Counted from the stretch's first letter, positions 1-11,315 are shown. The stretch: DNA of 64,000 bases from Hippasteria phrygiana (GCA_037893225.1 JAZGUH010000152.1:620001-684000); one strand, 5' to 3'. The notes: generated by a model not told the origin, from the letters alone. Numbers and translations: made by a program.

Positions 1-191
1 GTCGTCTCCGCCGCCAACGCCGCCACCGCCAGGCAGCCGCCGCCAATTCTCCATCGGAACTGGTAGAAATGGTGGAGATTCCCAAACGCGAAAGCCCGCC
101 ATTGAAAACGTCCCAAGAACTTGCCTCTGACAACAAGACTTTGAAGACAGAGGAGAAAGTCGTGCAGAAGCAGACAAGCGTTGAAGCGAAG
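1..191 (+). CDS. 3' part of an internal host exon, product unknown
   Basis: The third frame is open from base 3 to 191 (63 codons) and ends exactly at AAG|GTTAGA, a good splice donor. The same frame hits a stop about 20 bases inside the intron. The peptide begins Arg/Ala-rich and continues as a Lys/Glu-rich hydrophilic stretch (for example SELVEMVEIPKRESPPLK). I recognise no domain. The exon begins left of the window. It ends in phase 0, so it cannot be joined directly to the exon at 1473-1552 in that exon's most protein-like frame, which needs one preceding base. It could be a disordered region of a larger protein. Coding status rests on the open frame, the donor and the composition only. 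Confidence 0.45.
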
Positions 192-277
192 GTTAGACCA
201 TTGACTTATTGACCGTTTATACCCTTTTCACATGACGTCACCAGTCCATATTGGACCGCCTACTGTTGTATTACGGT

Positions 278-709
278 GGCGATTGTGTAGTGTAGGGCCC
301 CTCTATAGTATAGTTTTGATCAATATAGAGTCAATGGTATTTTTTCTCATGGCAAAATGACTTTTTTAAGCCAAAACAGACTTCTCTTAATTCTATTGGC
401 ATTTTTTTTTGTTCTAATTTTGAATAGTTTATTGCGGTAAAAAAATGCAATTTACTTATGCACTTTACGGCAGTTACCATGTGAATTAATGCGGTTTTGT
501 GTGTTTGCTGTGCGTCGCAGTGATCGCCATCTTTATTTTTGTGTTGCGTTTTGTCGTCTTTCCCTCAAAAACTAAAACCCTGCCCTTTATCTACGGCATA
601 CCTGTTGGTTTGTAATGTCACTAACTAGTTTGGCAATTCCAATAACCTAAAAGTATATTTCTGTTCCCTTATAGGGAACAGGCCTGGGGCCCTACACTAC
701 ACAATCGCC
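278..709. mobile_element. 432-bp non-autonomous element with 24-bp perfect TIRs
   Basis: Bases 278-301 (GGCGATTGTGTAGTG..., ending GGGCCCC) are the exact reverse complement of 686-709. The interior is AT-rich and has no ORF. A further hairpin with an 8-bp stem, CTGTTCCC/GGGAACAG, sits at 661-681 just inside the right end. The flanks show no obvious target-site duplication, so the superfamily is unassigned. It is probably intronic to the gene whose exon ends at 191. Confidence 0.6.
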
Positions 710-1472
710 TTCATGGCAATTCGAATAGTACTTATTGGAATAAACCAGTCCAGCATGCCACGTGGTTTAACCTGCCCCATACTGTACATTATCTATCTGG
801 CCATGTGGGTGAAAATGGTCTATACACAGTATTGCATTTTCTTATAATTTTAAGTTTCCCCCAGATTTGGTTGTCAAGAATGGCATAAGTAAGGGTGTGT
901 ACTCAACTGAGGTGGGTGGTGTCCCATTCAGATTTTTTTGAGAGACAAAAATATGGTCCAATTTGAGGCTCCAGTTTTACAATATTTCGTCATAGGTGAA
1001 TTAGCTTTCAATTTCCTCCCAAACACAATTCATTTAGGAAATGTGTGCTCGCCAGTGTCTTAATAAATTGGACCCTAGTCTACGCCACTCTTTGTCGAGC
1101 AAGATTATTTGTACTTTTACTCGACAACTGTCGAAAATATTTAAGGCGGGAACATTTGTTTGTGTTTAAAAATGTGACAATATACGTGGAGTATTTCTTC
1201 CCTTTGCTGGTATTAGGGGTGTGCATTCACCGGTAGTATGGGAATCGGTACCCGATTGAAAAAAGCATGGGTACCCTGGTACGTGTTAAAGAAAGCCAAT
1301 CCCAAAAAGTAAATCTTGGAAATTGATGTTTATATTGTTCGTAAAGGTCAGCATTTTTAATACTACCACATCGGTGCATCAATCAAAGTGGGCTCTATAG
1401 CTTTATGGTGTATGAATCACATTTGCTCAAGCATCATAAAATATGTGGTTTTCTTTTATTTCTAAATTGCAG

Positions 1473-1552
1473 GGTCCGACCACTCGGAGGCAGAGAAGAA
1501 ACGAGGGGACAAAGATTGTGTCAAAATCCAGCACAATTCATCCTCCATAACG
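1473..1552 (+). CDS. Putative 80-nt internal exon (copy A)
   Basis: A pyrimidine-rich tract and acceptor (TTTCTAAATTGCAG) precede base 1473, and a near-consensus donor follows (ACG|GTGAGT at 1553). In the frame needing one base from the previous exon it reads SDHSEAEKKRGDKDC then VKIQHNSSSIT, a hydrophilic, protein-like peptide. Another frame hits a stop within the exon. A paralogous exon lies at 13070-13151. No domain is recognised, and it may belong to the same gene as 1-191 or to another. Splice signals are good on both sides, but coding is not proven. Confidence 0.4.
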
Positions 1553-1699
1553 GTGAGTTATCCCATAGCCACACTCAGGAAAATAATGTACACCTGGCTG
1601 CAGACATTCATGTTGTAATAAAGGATGGAGTAGGTCTATAGTTATAGTTTGATTTTTTTGGTTATCTTTTTACAAAGTTATTTACAATGTAAGCTGCAC

Positions 1700-1810
1700 G
1701 TACTAGTGTGGTTTCTAGTGGTTTGGTATCCAGGGTACCATTGAAGATCGTCTCCATATCCTTATGGTAGGATGATCCTCAAGTGTAGCTTGGAAACCAT
1801 ACCCCTGGGG
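1700..1810. repeat. Copy 1 of a roughly 115-bp palindromic repeat, split by the foldback
   Basis: It shares GGTATCCAGGGTACCATTGA and GTAGCTTGGAAACCATACCC with 11200-11315 and 13300-13425. The unit folds on itself: GGTTTCCA/TGGAAACC form the outer arms and a GAGGATC/GATCCTC-type stem the centre. The last part of this copy (GGGGAGTACCCTGG) lies at about 3200-3213, beyond the foldback element. Confidence 0.6.
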
Positions 1811-3192
1811 GCTTTACGGTCGCTTCGTCCTCAACCACTTCGCCCAAATGCCACTTCGCCCAATTACCCCTTCGCCCAAACGCCACTTCGCCCAATTACC
1901 CCTTCGCCCAATTACCCCTTCGCCCAATTACCCCTTCGCCCAAACGCCACTAATTCGCCCAAATGCCACTTCGCCCAAAAACCACTTCGCCCAAAAACCA
2001 CTTCGCCCATGCCCAATCTGTATGCCCTATTTTCATTTCATTTAATAGTTCGTTACATCCCTCATATCAGTTAAGATGTTACATTATAAATGTTTTTAAA
2101 AATTACATTATATATTTTACGAAATTTTTATATAAACCTCTAGGAAAATATATCAATTAAAAAAATCTTAATAATTTGAATGACCACTTGATGAAAATAA
2201 TTGCCCAGAAACTAATAAGAAAAGAAAAGCATGGTCAACGTCATAATTATGCACACCGACGTTCGCTAATTTGAATGCTTCAACCGTCAAAGGATGTCAC
2301 TGACAAAACTCAATATAAGAACGCAACAAATAAAGTCTTGAATGCACCATCAAAACGAAATAGAATGTCCCTAAACGAAAACGAACATGAGGAACAAAAT
2401 CTTCGGTGCTTGCAAATTGAAATTGAATGCCCAAACAGCGAAAAAGAAACCTTAATTTGATCAGTTGTGTATAAACCACGCGAATTTGAATGACCAATAA
2501 CGAAAACGGCAAATTGGCCGCCAGGAAAACCTATTACAAACACGACTACATGTGTACATGGCACTATTAATATTTACACGCATACAAATACCAGTATACC
2601 AGCGCTTGAAGTCTTCATAAGGTTTTAAATATTCCAGTAAAAGTTTTTTTGTCATGATTCCTGCTTTACCGTAAGGGCGAACAAAAACCCGTGAAAAAGA
2701 ACTATAGTAAGTTGGGGAAAACGCAGTCATTTTGTACTTTGGAAAAACACGGATAGGCCCTATCCTTTTTTTGGCTTCAAACTCTTCCAGAAAAAAGGGC
2801 AGTGGCGTTGTCATTTTTCTCAAAAAGTCTCAGTAACATTCAGTTAGAATACACTGGTAAGTGGTTTTGGGGCAAAGTGGCGTCTGGGCGAAGTGGCGTC
2901 TGGGCGAAGTGGAAATTGGGCGAAGTGGCATCTGGGCGAAATGGAAATTGGGCTAAGTGGGGTCTGGGCGAAGTGGCGTCTGGACGAAGTGGAAATTGGG
3001 CAAAGTGGCATCTGGGCGAAATGGAAATTGGGCTAAGTGGGGTTTGGGCGAAGTGGGGTTTGGGCGAAGTGGGGTTTGGGCGAAGTGGGGTTTGGGCGAA
3101 GTGGGGTTTGGGCGAAGTGGGGTTTGGGCGAAGTGGGGTTTGGGCGAAGTGGTTGAGGGCGCAAAGTGGATTTTTGGCGAAGTGACCGACAA
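1811..3192. mobile_element. Foldback element with tandem-repeat termini
   Basis: The left terminus (1811-2008) is a tandem array of units like CCACTTCGCCCAA and the right terminus (about 2865-3192) is the same unit in inverse orientation (TTGGGCGAAGTGG). Outside the arrays the ends also match as inverted repeats (TCCTCAACCACTTCGCCC / GGGCGAAGTGGTTGAGGG). The copy B paralogue at about 13395-13425 shows the empty site, accATACCCCTGGGGAGTACC. In copy A the target CCCCTGGGG flanks both sides (1802-1810 and 3193-3203, one extra T on the right), a duplication of about 9 bp. The 0.85-kb middle has no recognisable gene. The ORFs in the arrays are artefacts of the repeat. The structure resembles FB/Galileo-type foldback transposons, but homology to them is not shown. 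Confidence 0.8.
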
Positions 3193-3399
3193 CCCCCTTG
3201 GGGAGTACCCTGGTATAAAACAACACCTCCTTTTGTTGTACCTATAGTTACAATAGGACACCAACTCCTTGTGCAGATATTTTCTTTCATAATCTGGGTA
3301 ATTTGTGTTCAACCAAATCATAACATTATCAGCACTACTTAGGCAATTATTTGGATTCCAACTGCAAGTAAATTCACTTTTCCAGTTTTCTTTGTTCAC

Positions 3400-3725
3400 A
3401 AAATTCAGTCAAAATTACCTTGGGGTTTGTTTGACGGTTATAAAGTTGTATCCTCTCTGAGTGATCCTCACAATGTCGTTTCCGAAGTTGTATTGTGAGT
3501 TGGGGCGTGACCCCCCACCCCCCACCCCCACCCCCCACCCCCCACCCCCCACCCCCGAACAAAAGACACTGACAATTTGGGAAACCACTAACATACATAT
3601 GTAGGGTAAGATAGCTCAGTTGGTAGACCACCGGTACGGTATTCCGGAGGCCGCAGGTTCAAATCCCACTCCTGCTAGCTTTCTAGTTTCTTTGTTCACT
3701 TTGAAAATTCATTCCAAATTACGTA
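3400..3725 (+). repeat. tRNA-derived SINE-like element
   Basis: 3605-3682 is tRNA-like: an A-box-like TAGCTCAGTTGGTAGA (about 3611-3626) and a B-box-like GGTTCAAATCC (about 3656-3666). The body TTCTTTGTTCACTTTGAAAA follows. Upstream lies a block (TATCCTCTCTGAGTGATCC) that recurs at about 13945 and about 41325. The anticodon arm does not form a canonical 7-base loop, so this is a SINE and not a working tRNA gene. A (C)n-rich tract at 3510-3555 interrupts it. Confidence 0.6.
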
Positions 3726-4489
3726 GTCAGTTTCCCTTGTGCTTTTGTTCTCTTGTGCTTTGTTTGACGATATAAATAAATGAATAATATTTTTTAAAAG
3801 GGTTGGTGAATTGGCTAATTGGTCAGACTGTTGGCATTACCGGCCAAAGAGAAAACGGGCCTGCAGCCGATTTCAGAAAACCTTGTGCAATCGCGTAACT
3901 CTACTTATACCACATTTGATTGCGTAAGTTGCAGAACATCTGCGACATTTTAAAAATCAATTTTCACGAAAAGGTATGCATTGTGTAAGTCGCTGACTTG
4001 CGCCACAAATTATGGTGTAACTTACGCACTCGATTACACCGAAATGATGACTTAACTAGCTGAGCTTGAGCATAGTAGAGCCGTTAGTTGCTCAAGTTAT
4101 TTATTAAATGCACTGGATTGTTTCAGAGAGTAATGAAATGATCATTTGCTCCAAGTTTACCTGTGAGGTATTATATTTTTTTCAAAAGTGAAAAGTTTGA
4201 GAATGATGTCCCACAGTTCAATTTCACGGCTGTTCATTGCTTCTTTTTGTTGTACTACAACAGTCATCGTAAAAGCAGCATTCAGCCTCGTCCGCGATGT
4301 ATAAAACAAATACAACATTGCGCAGCTACGCACTGTTTTGTGAAATGGGTCGCAAGGATGTTGCGCAGCTGTGCAACATTTTTATAGTGTAAGTTCTATG
4401 CCATGGCCTAAGTTACGCAGCTGTGCAACATTTTTATAGTGTAAGTCCTATTCCATGGCCTAAGTTACGCACTGTTTTGTAAGCTTGGC
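3726..4489. other. Non-coding stretch with short direct repeats
   Basis: No gene is seen. Words related to GCGTAAGTTACGCA recur through 3890-4480. A unit of about 55 bp (GCAGCTGTGCAACATTTTTA then TAGTGTAAGT and CCATGGCCTAAGTTACGCA) is tandemly repeated at about 4366 and 4417, immediately before the minisatellite. Confidence 0.5.
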
Positions 4490-5254
4490 GTGCAGGCTTG
4501 CAGGCAGGCAGGCTTGCAGGCAGGCAGGCTTGCAGGCAGGCAGGCTTGCAGGCAGGCAGGCTTGCAGGCAGGCAGGCTTGCAGGCAGGCAGGCTTGCAGG
4601 CAGGCAGGCTTGCAGGCAGGCAGGCTTGCAGGCAGGCAGGCTTGCAGGCAGGCAGGCTTGCAGGCAGGCAGGCTTGCAGGCAGGCAGGCTGGCAGGCAGG
4701 CAGGCTGGCAGGCAGGCAGGCTGGCAGGCAGGCAGGCTGGCAGGCAGGCAGGCTGGCAGGCAGGCAGGCTGGCAGGCAGGCAGGCTGGCAGGCAGGCAGG
4801 CTGGCAGGCAGGCAGGCTGGCAGGCAGGCAGGCTGGCAGGCAGGCAGGCTGGCAGGCAGGCAGGCTGGCAGGCAGGCAGGCTGGCAGGCAGGCAGGCTGG
4901 CAGGCAGGCAGGCTGGCAGGCAGGCAGGCTGGCAGGCAGGCAGGCTGGCAGGCAGGCAGGCTTGCAGGCAGGCAGGCTTGCAGGCAGGCAGGCTTGCAGG
5001 CAGGCAGGCAGGCAGGCTTGCAGGCAGGCAGGCAGGCTTGCAGGCTGGCAGGCAGGCAGGCTGGCAGGCAGGCAGGCTGGCAGGCAGGCAGGCTTGCAGG
5101 CAGGCAGGCTTGCAGGCAGGCAGGCAGGCAGGCTTGCAGGCAGGCAGGCAGGCTTGCAGGCTGGCAGGCAGGCAGGCTGGCAGGCAGGCAGGCTGGCAGG
5201 CAGGCAGGCTGGCAGGCAGGCAGGCTGGCAGGCAGGCAGGCTTGCAGGCAGGTC
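4490..5254. repeat. 16-bp minisatellite (CAGGCAGGCAGGCTTG / CAGGCAGGCAGGCTGG)
   Basis: About 47 units of a 16-mer built from CAGG. The first dozen units carry CTTG (to about 4690), the next block carries CTGG (to about 4960), and the last 300 bases mix both with 4-base expansions in a higher-order pattern. Because 16 is not divisible by 3 and the motif has no stop in any frame, five of the six frames stay open for about 260-300 codons. These ORFs are artefacts of composition. Confidence 0.95.
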
Positions 5255-5984
5255 GAATTTGGCAATAAAATGACATTACGAATACTACAAATTGATTGGG
5301 AGCGTAATCAAAGATAAATTGACAGAAATGTCGCAATGTTTCTATAATTTATCTATAATTTATCTATTTTCTATAACTTTTCAAGATTTTGGGAAAAATA
5401 TTTAAAACAATTTAAGTTCATAACCAATAAAATTATAGTTGATCAAAGACATCTGAAATTACACATCTGACATCTTCATTCCATTCTCTATCTATTCGAC
5501 AGTTTTAAAGGCAACTTATTTTTGACCTGCAAAAATGACAAGGGGTACCCCCTTGCCATTTTTGTCGATTTTGGCCAAAAAATGACATTTTCCAATTTTA
5601 CCAGAAATTGATTCCAGAGAACTGTGATAGTGGCAGAAACCCATTTGGAGTGATGAAATCATATCTGATAGGACAAAATTAAGTTTTTCAAGATTTTCGG
5701 AAAATATGAAAAATTTAAATGCATACCCAATAAAATTATGGTTGATCCAAGACATATGAAATTGCACATCTGACATTCCGTTCTCTGTCCTTTTACATGT
5801 TGTATCTTATCAATATAATTACATTAATGTATTTATGTTGATATGTTACAACGTAATGTTATTAGACAGTTACTACTGTAAAATATTTTTAATTATTGCA
5901 ACTGTTTTTATCGTGTACAGTATAAATTACTTTGATGTGTATTTTGCCTTACACATGGCACAGATAATAGATTTATAAAGCTTA
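5255..5984. other. AT-rich non-coding DNA with a 300-bp direct repeat
   Basis: No gene is seen. A block containing AATAAAATTAT, GTTGATC, AAGACAT and CACATCTGACAT occurs at about 5415-5490 and again at about 5717-5790, spacing about 302 bp. Confidence 0.5.
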
Positions 5985-6430
5985 AAGGTAGTATACACGA
6001 TTTGCTTTTTGCTGTAATTTTCAGAAATAAATAGATTAGGGGGTTAGTATTTTATAGCGTGGTAGTAAATACTGTAACACTGACCTGTTTAAAGTTGTGT
6101 GTTGCATAGATGCTGGGAAAACAGAGAAAACAAAATTATGTACTAGTAGTCTGGTTCCATGACAAAACGGAGCAATTTATAGAGTCGTGGAATGATCAGG
6201 TCGGGGAACGAGACTATTTCCAACGATTGTCGGCTGACAATCGTTGGAAAAACGATATAAATTTCCACTTTTCTTGAAAACGACAGCACACCAGGTGCCA
6301 CGATTTCACAGGATGCCTGATGAGACTGCTATGTACTTACAGTCTAGTATGGTATTTCGTAATAATTCAGTAGTTTTGTTTTTTGATGTTTGCAAATGGT
6401 GTATACTATCTTTAATACCATCCATCTAAT
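5985..6430. repeat. Dispersed repeat, first copy (paralogue of 18670-19245)
   Basis: It shares GTATTTTATAGC, ACTGACCTGTTTAAAG, GATGCTGGGAAAACA, GTAGTCTGGTTCC and GACTATTTCCAACGAT with the region near 18.7-19.2 kb. It contains a perfect hairpin at about 6219-6252: arms TTTCCAACGATTGTC and GACAATCGTTGGAAA with a GGCT loop. The other copy has only one arm. Confidence 0.65.
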
Positions 6431-7529
6431 ATATCTGTGCCTTCCTTGAAATAGAAAACCTGTGTGTTTACACTGAAACTACAGCAAGCTGAAAAGGTCG
6501 ACTTTGTTGGATAACGGTCAAATAGAAAATTTGTTTTTGAAACCACTGATGCATGCATTGATATCTGATGGAAGAATTTCTCTGAGTGTTGTAGTACTTG
6601 TACTCATCGAGTTGACTATATTTTTACTACACGCATTCATCTGGGTCCAATTTCACGGAGCTGCTAAGCACACAGGTTTCCTTAGCACCAAAATGTCTTG
6701 CTTATAGTTAAAACAGGTTACCAGCAAAAGGCCATGGCATTTTCATGCTTGGCAAACAACAGCCGATAAAAGGAATCCACGCCCCCATAAAAAAATCGTC
6801 ACCCAGTTTCCCCCACCCCCACTGAAAATATCGCAAACGGAGAAAATAACAGTATTATTAAGAAAAATACTGTGAGTGCCCCCCACACTGTAACATCCAC
6901 CTATGGAGTCAGCCTTGGCTACACCACTCCCCCCCCCCCACCCCACCCCACCCACAGATTGTCTGTGTATACTTCATGACCAACTTTTAAGACTTTTTAA
7001 GAACAGTTAAGAATTAAGCGAATAAAATCTTACCTCATTTAATTTTTTGTTTTGTTTTGTTTTGTTTTTGGGTTTTTTTGCTCACGAAATTAAAGTTTAC
7101 ATTGTCCAGAATACCGGAAGATTTCAAGCCGTATAATTGGGCAAGTCAGTTTCGAATTAGCCGCTTGATCTGTGTCACACTGTTTCCATGGTTACGGTGA
7201 CGCGTGTGTAAAATATAATGTATTTTCGAATTTCTTTCATTTTGTTGCAACTTTAAAAAGAACTGCGTCTTGAATTGTCTGTTAACACTATCATTTTAGT
7301 CTACAATATTTTTACGAAGTGGAATGATGGTAAACATGGCCGCTCGTGGAAAGCGTGCTGTTCCCTGACCAAAAAAAAAACACTTCTGAGCATCAAAATG
7401 TGTGGTTCAATGTGTTCTGACTAAAATTATGTCTGTACATTATACAGGGTGAGAGAAAAAAAACCGAACCCAATTTGTTCTGCACTGACAGGCCCCGATG
7501 GTGTCAACCATTAATGGCTTTATAATAAT
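6431..7529. other. No gene seen
   Basis: Short ORFs here are unsupported. The stretch contains C-rich runs (about 6929-6952) and a (TTTTG)n microsatellite at about 7046-7070. Nothing resembles an exon with both splice sites. Confidence 0.4.
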
Positions 7530-8212
7530 AAGTTTCTACATTGCACTAGTTTTACGCCTCAGTTCACAAGATGAATTTTTCGTTTAAATAAATGTAAGCG
7601 GAGTTTTCCGTTTAGGGAGCTCATGTAATATCTCATTGGAAAACTAATAATTTGTATACTGCTAGAAAATCAGCTATTTAATTTTAAAATGTTTCGGGTG
7701 CCATGAGCAAAATGTGAGGACATAGCAACTGTAATCCTATTTTACGGTATTGGAAATTGGGGCCTCGTATGGGCCCCCCCCCCCTCTCCCAGTCACAAAG
7801 TGGTAGGTATTTCCCTCACCCCACCCCTCCCACATCTACACATATATGCAAACATGTGTGACATGTTATCAGCTTATTTGTTTCAACTTTATTGTCAAAA
7901 CGGGTGAATCCGAGAAGTTTTGCGGGGCTTCGGAGGTAAAACAAAGTCTACAAATTTGCCAAACAAACTTGACCCCCAACACATTTCCCGTCGGTAAAAT
8001 AATTTGAGAGGCGAGGGTGGGGTGGTTGGGAGGGGTGGGGGCTGGGTGGTGCTCTTCCTGTCGTTAATGGTGCCATGTAACCCCATAATCTCCCAGTAAA
8101 TGCGCTATACTGGACATGATGGAATCTTTTCTTACCCGTAAATTTTACCCACTAAATATAGAACCAAAGAACAGTGGCTGATTTGAGTCTATAAGCTGAA
8201 CCCCCCAACCCC
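7530..8212. repeat. Dispersed repeat family R1, copy 1
   Basis: Three copies lie in the window (7530-8212, about 21460-22230, about 24845-25626). Shared words include GGGCCTCGTATGGGCCC, GCAAACATGTGTGACATGTT, CTTGACCCCCAACACATTTC and GGGTGGGGTGGTTGGGAGGG. This copy ends at the start of copy B, whereas the other two end in GGATCCGCCCCTG, a hAT-like terminus. No ORF is conserved among the copies. Confidence 0.75.
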
Positions 8213-8930
8213 CCCATACTGTACATGTACTACAAGGCGGTCCATACGTTGTTGCATTATCTATCTGGCCACGTGGGTGAAAATGGTCTATACACAGTAT
8301 TGCATTTTCTTATAATTTTAGGTTTCCCCAGATTTGGTTGTCAAGAATGGCATATAAGTAAGGGTGTGTACTCAACTGAGGTGGGTGGTGTCCCATTCAG
8401 AATTTTTGAGAGACAAAAATATGGTCCAATTTAAGGCTCCAGTTTTCCAATATTCATAGGTGAAGCTTTCAATTTCCTCCCAAACACAATTCATTTAGGA
8501 AATGTGTGCTCGCCAGTGTATCAATAAATTGGACCCTAGTCTACGCCACTCGAGATCTTTGTCGAGCAAGATTATTTGTACTTTTACTCGACAACTGTCG
8601 AAAATATTTAAGGCAGGAACATTTGTTTGAGTATTTCTTCCCTTTGCTGGTATTGGGTGTGCATTCACCGGTAGTATGGGAATCGGTACTCGATTGAAAA
8701 AAAGCATGGGTACCCAGGTACGTGTTAAAGAAAGCCAATCCCAAAAAGTAAATCTTGGAAATTGATGTTTATATTGTTCGTAAAGGTCGGCATTTTTAAT
8801 ACTACCACATCGGTGCATCAATGCAGCAAGATGCAAGTGTGTACAGTGGGCTCTATAGCTTTATGGTGTAAATCGCATTTGCTCCAAAGCATCATAAACA
8901 TTAATATGTTTGGTTTTTTCCATGTATCCT
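8213..8930 (+). repeat. Segmental duplication, copy B, left part
   Basis: It matches 775-1440 with small indels. Near the end (CATCATAAACATTAATATGT) similarity stops and resumes at about 13040, just before the duplicated exon. The intervening 4.1 kb is therefore an insertion here or a deletion in copy A. Confidence 0.75.
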
Positions 8931-10600
8931 GGTTTTCATTTTGAAAATTCCCCACAAATCACATTCAAAAACTTTCTCTTTCATTGTCCAGAAATTACTG
9001 AGTAACATGTTAATCCGGTTATGTGTACTTGATTGCATAATCTGGAACCGGTTCCTGACATAAGCGGCCAGGTACGGTTACCCGGTTACCCGGTTACCCG
9101 GTTATCCGGTTACCAGTTACCAGTTACCAGTTACCGGTTACCCGGTTCGATCGGATGCACAGCCCTACATGTAGCTTGTTTATTTTACTTGTGTGCTGCT
9201 CTGAATTGCCTGTCGTCTTGGGCAAATATTCACTGTTGACCAGACCACTTGGCAAAAGTACATCAGTAAGTGGCTTATTACATAAATGTGGAGGCCAGTG
9301 TACAACATTAGGATCAAATTTTAGAAGTTCTTGAATTAATATGATCTTCACTTGTTTGTGTGGTTGAAGACATGTAATACCCAGATAGACAATGATTTTT
9401 TCTGTAAATTGGTCGGTTTCACAGTCAGCATCAACTAAACACAAGCACAAGCAAAATTTAACCTGTAACAGTGACACCAAGTTTTAAACTTTGACTGCAC
9501 ATGTTTTCTAGTTAGCAATTGATATATTTCAATTTGATAACCATATTAAATACTTAGTTTAAATTTGTGTATATAAAAATATCAACCTTCAAACCCTATG
9601 TAAAATGTGTAAGTCATATATCAATAAAATGCATCATATTGATTCAGAAATTCAGTAAATCCACCATCAGGCTCTATACAGTGTAACAATCAGGCTTTAA
9701 ATGAATACACACCAAGTCTTGTGGCCCAGATTAGTCACAAAAATAGTTTAACTTGCATGTAATATTGTATAAATGGGAAATTTTGGAGTAAATTTTGCAT
9801 GTAACAATGACACCAAATATTGGTGTCCTGTTACAGGTAAAATATTAATTTCTGTACGGTGACAATTATTTGTCTAATATATGCTTCTAAAGTGTTCAAC
9901 TTAAATGGCTAACTTTAAAATGGTACTGTTTAAAAACTTTAAGAGCACACACATTGTACACATCATTAGCACAGTGCATTTTCTTGATCATGCTAGATTT
10001 CCAAAATATGCAGTTCCATAAAACATTTTGCAATAAAATCTGTATTAATACCAAAATGCTGCTTGCTTCAAAGAATGTAACCATTTTAAAATCTAAAACT
10101 CAAATATCATTTAAAATAACCACTTATTTAATTAATTATGGCTGGAAATAGACATTTCACCTGTAACGGTGTCAACGCGGACACCAAATAGTTATTGCCG
10201 CATATTTCAAAATTTCAAAATTGAATACAAATTCTTTTTAGATGAGTGTTCTGTACCCATGACTAAGACAAAGAAATGCTAAATTGTTGAAGAACTACTA
10301 CTTTATACATAGTCAAAACACAACTGTAAAATATCACTCTGTAACATTTAGTGCTGACACCAAAGTGGTGTGATATATTTTAAAATGGCCACATTTGTTG
10401 TGTTTTTTAACATTTCATTGTAAGTTGTGTTTGATCTTTTCACAGATTGAAAACACTCATAAAATAACCAGTTCTTTGAAATAATTCACCTTTTCTCTAG
10501 ATGCTATACTGAATTATAAATGTCACTCTGTAACATGTTTTTGTTGACACCAAATGTTACAGAGTGATGGTAATTTTATGGCCATCTCGTAATTAAGCTA
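8931..10600. repeat. Non-coding stretch with octamer repeat and CTGTAACA/TGACACC motifs
   Basis: 9076-9145 is a minisatellite of CCCGGTTA/CCAGTTA units. From 9455 to 10565 the paired words (C)TGTAACA and TGACACCAAA recur at about 9460, 9805, 10160, 10340 and 10525. At 9804-9842 they form a near-perfect palindrome around AATATT. The rest is AT-rich and I see no gene. Confidence 0.5.
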
Positions 10601-11199
10601 GACTACATCATTACGAATAATGTTATTTAATATTCATGATTACTATGTCTACAATAATTTGGACCCACATTAAATAGTCCCATTTGTCCTTCGAAAAATA
10701 TTGCAAATTATGTTTAGTTTGACCCATTAAAAATGTCACGCTATTTTGCCTAAAAACACCACATTTTGGCATATTTTGAGTTTAATAAAATACACATTTT
10801 AATATTAAATTCACAATGTTTGATATCATTTGAAAGCTTGCCACATGCCCTCCACATTTACACCATGATCAATATGAAACCTTTTTTGGTGTTACTAAGG
10901 GAACTAAATGAATGATCAGACCCTCTGAAATTTGACTGGCCTCCACATTTATGTAAACACCCAAATGGAAGTGTTTCACATAGGTTTCCAATTTCCTGGT
11001 TGTTGTTTGTTTTGACTGGGAGATTATAAAGGGAAAAATCCAGCAGTACTGGACATTTAGCAGCCTTTATGTACATTTTAATGCACACTGCTTTTAATGA
11101 AACCTTTTTGTCTGAGGTACTTTTAGAAAAATCAATTGATCAATCTGTAGGGTGGAGCAGGTTTAGTTATAGGCTGCACTGCATATACATACGTGTACT

Positions 11200-11315
11200 A
11201 ACTATGGTTTCCAACGGGTGTGGTATCCAGGGTACCATTGAGGATCTTCTCCATAGAAGATCCTCAAGTGTAGCTTGGAAACCATACCCCTGGGGAGTAC
11301 CCTGGTTAACAACAC
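11200..11315. repeat. Copy 2 of the roughly 115-bp palindromic repeat
   Basis: The centre is a perfect hairpin, TTGAGGATCTTCT then CCAT then AGAAGATCCTCAA, at about 11238-11267. Outer arms GGTTTCCA and TGGAAACC pair as well. The copies at 1700-1810 and 13300-13425 have a longer, imperfect centre. Confidence 0.65.

Larger units (their letters stand above)
775..3480 (+). repeat. Segmental duplication, copy A
   Basis: This stretch is closely similar to 8213-8930 followed by 13025-14035 (copy B), in the same order and orientation. Shared landmarks are the block starting ATACTGTACAT, the intron and exon around 1473-1552, the GGTATCCAGGGTACC block, and the block starting AATAGGACACCAACTCC. Copy A is interrupted by a foldback element at 1811-3192 that copy B lacks. 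It lacks the 4.1 kb at 8930-13025 and the small element at 13447-13715. Similarity runs through intron sequence as well as exon, which suggests a fairly recent duplication. Confidence 0.75.

Noticed and set aside
2802..3399. ORFs of 85-148 codons of Trp/Gly/Glu or Pro/His/Phe repeats
   Set aside because: Translation of the GGGCGAAGTGG terminal array of the foldback element.
3605..3682. A functional tRNA gene
   Set aside because: A and B boxes are present, but the anticodon loop and acceptor stem do not fold properly, and the same sequence recurs as a repeat with a common tail.
3800..3870. tRNA-like A box (TGGCTAATTGGTCAGA)
   Set aside because: No B box or 3' stem follows.
4434..5336. Several 250-300 codon ORFs on both strands (Ala/Cys/Pro/Leu or Gly/Arg/Gln/Ala repeats)
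   Set aside because: They are forced by a stop-free 16-bp minisatellite; nearly all frames are open and there is no start context or non-repeat domain.
9076..9145. Interstitial telomere
   Set aside because: The units are CCCGGTTA/CCAGTTA, not TTAGGG.
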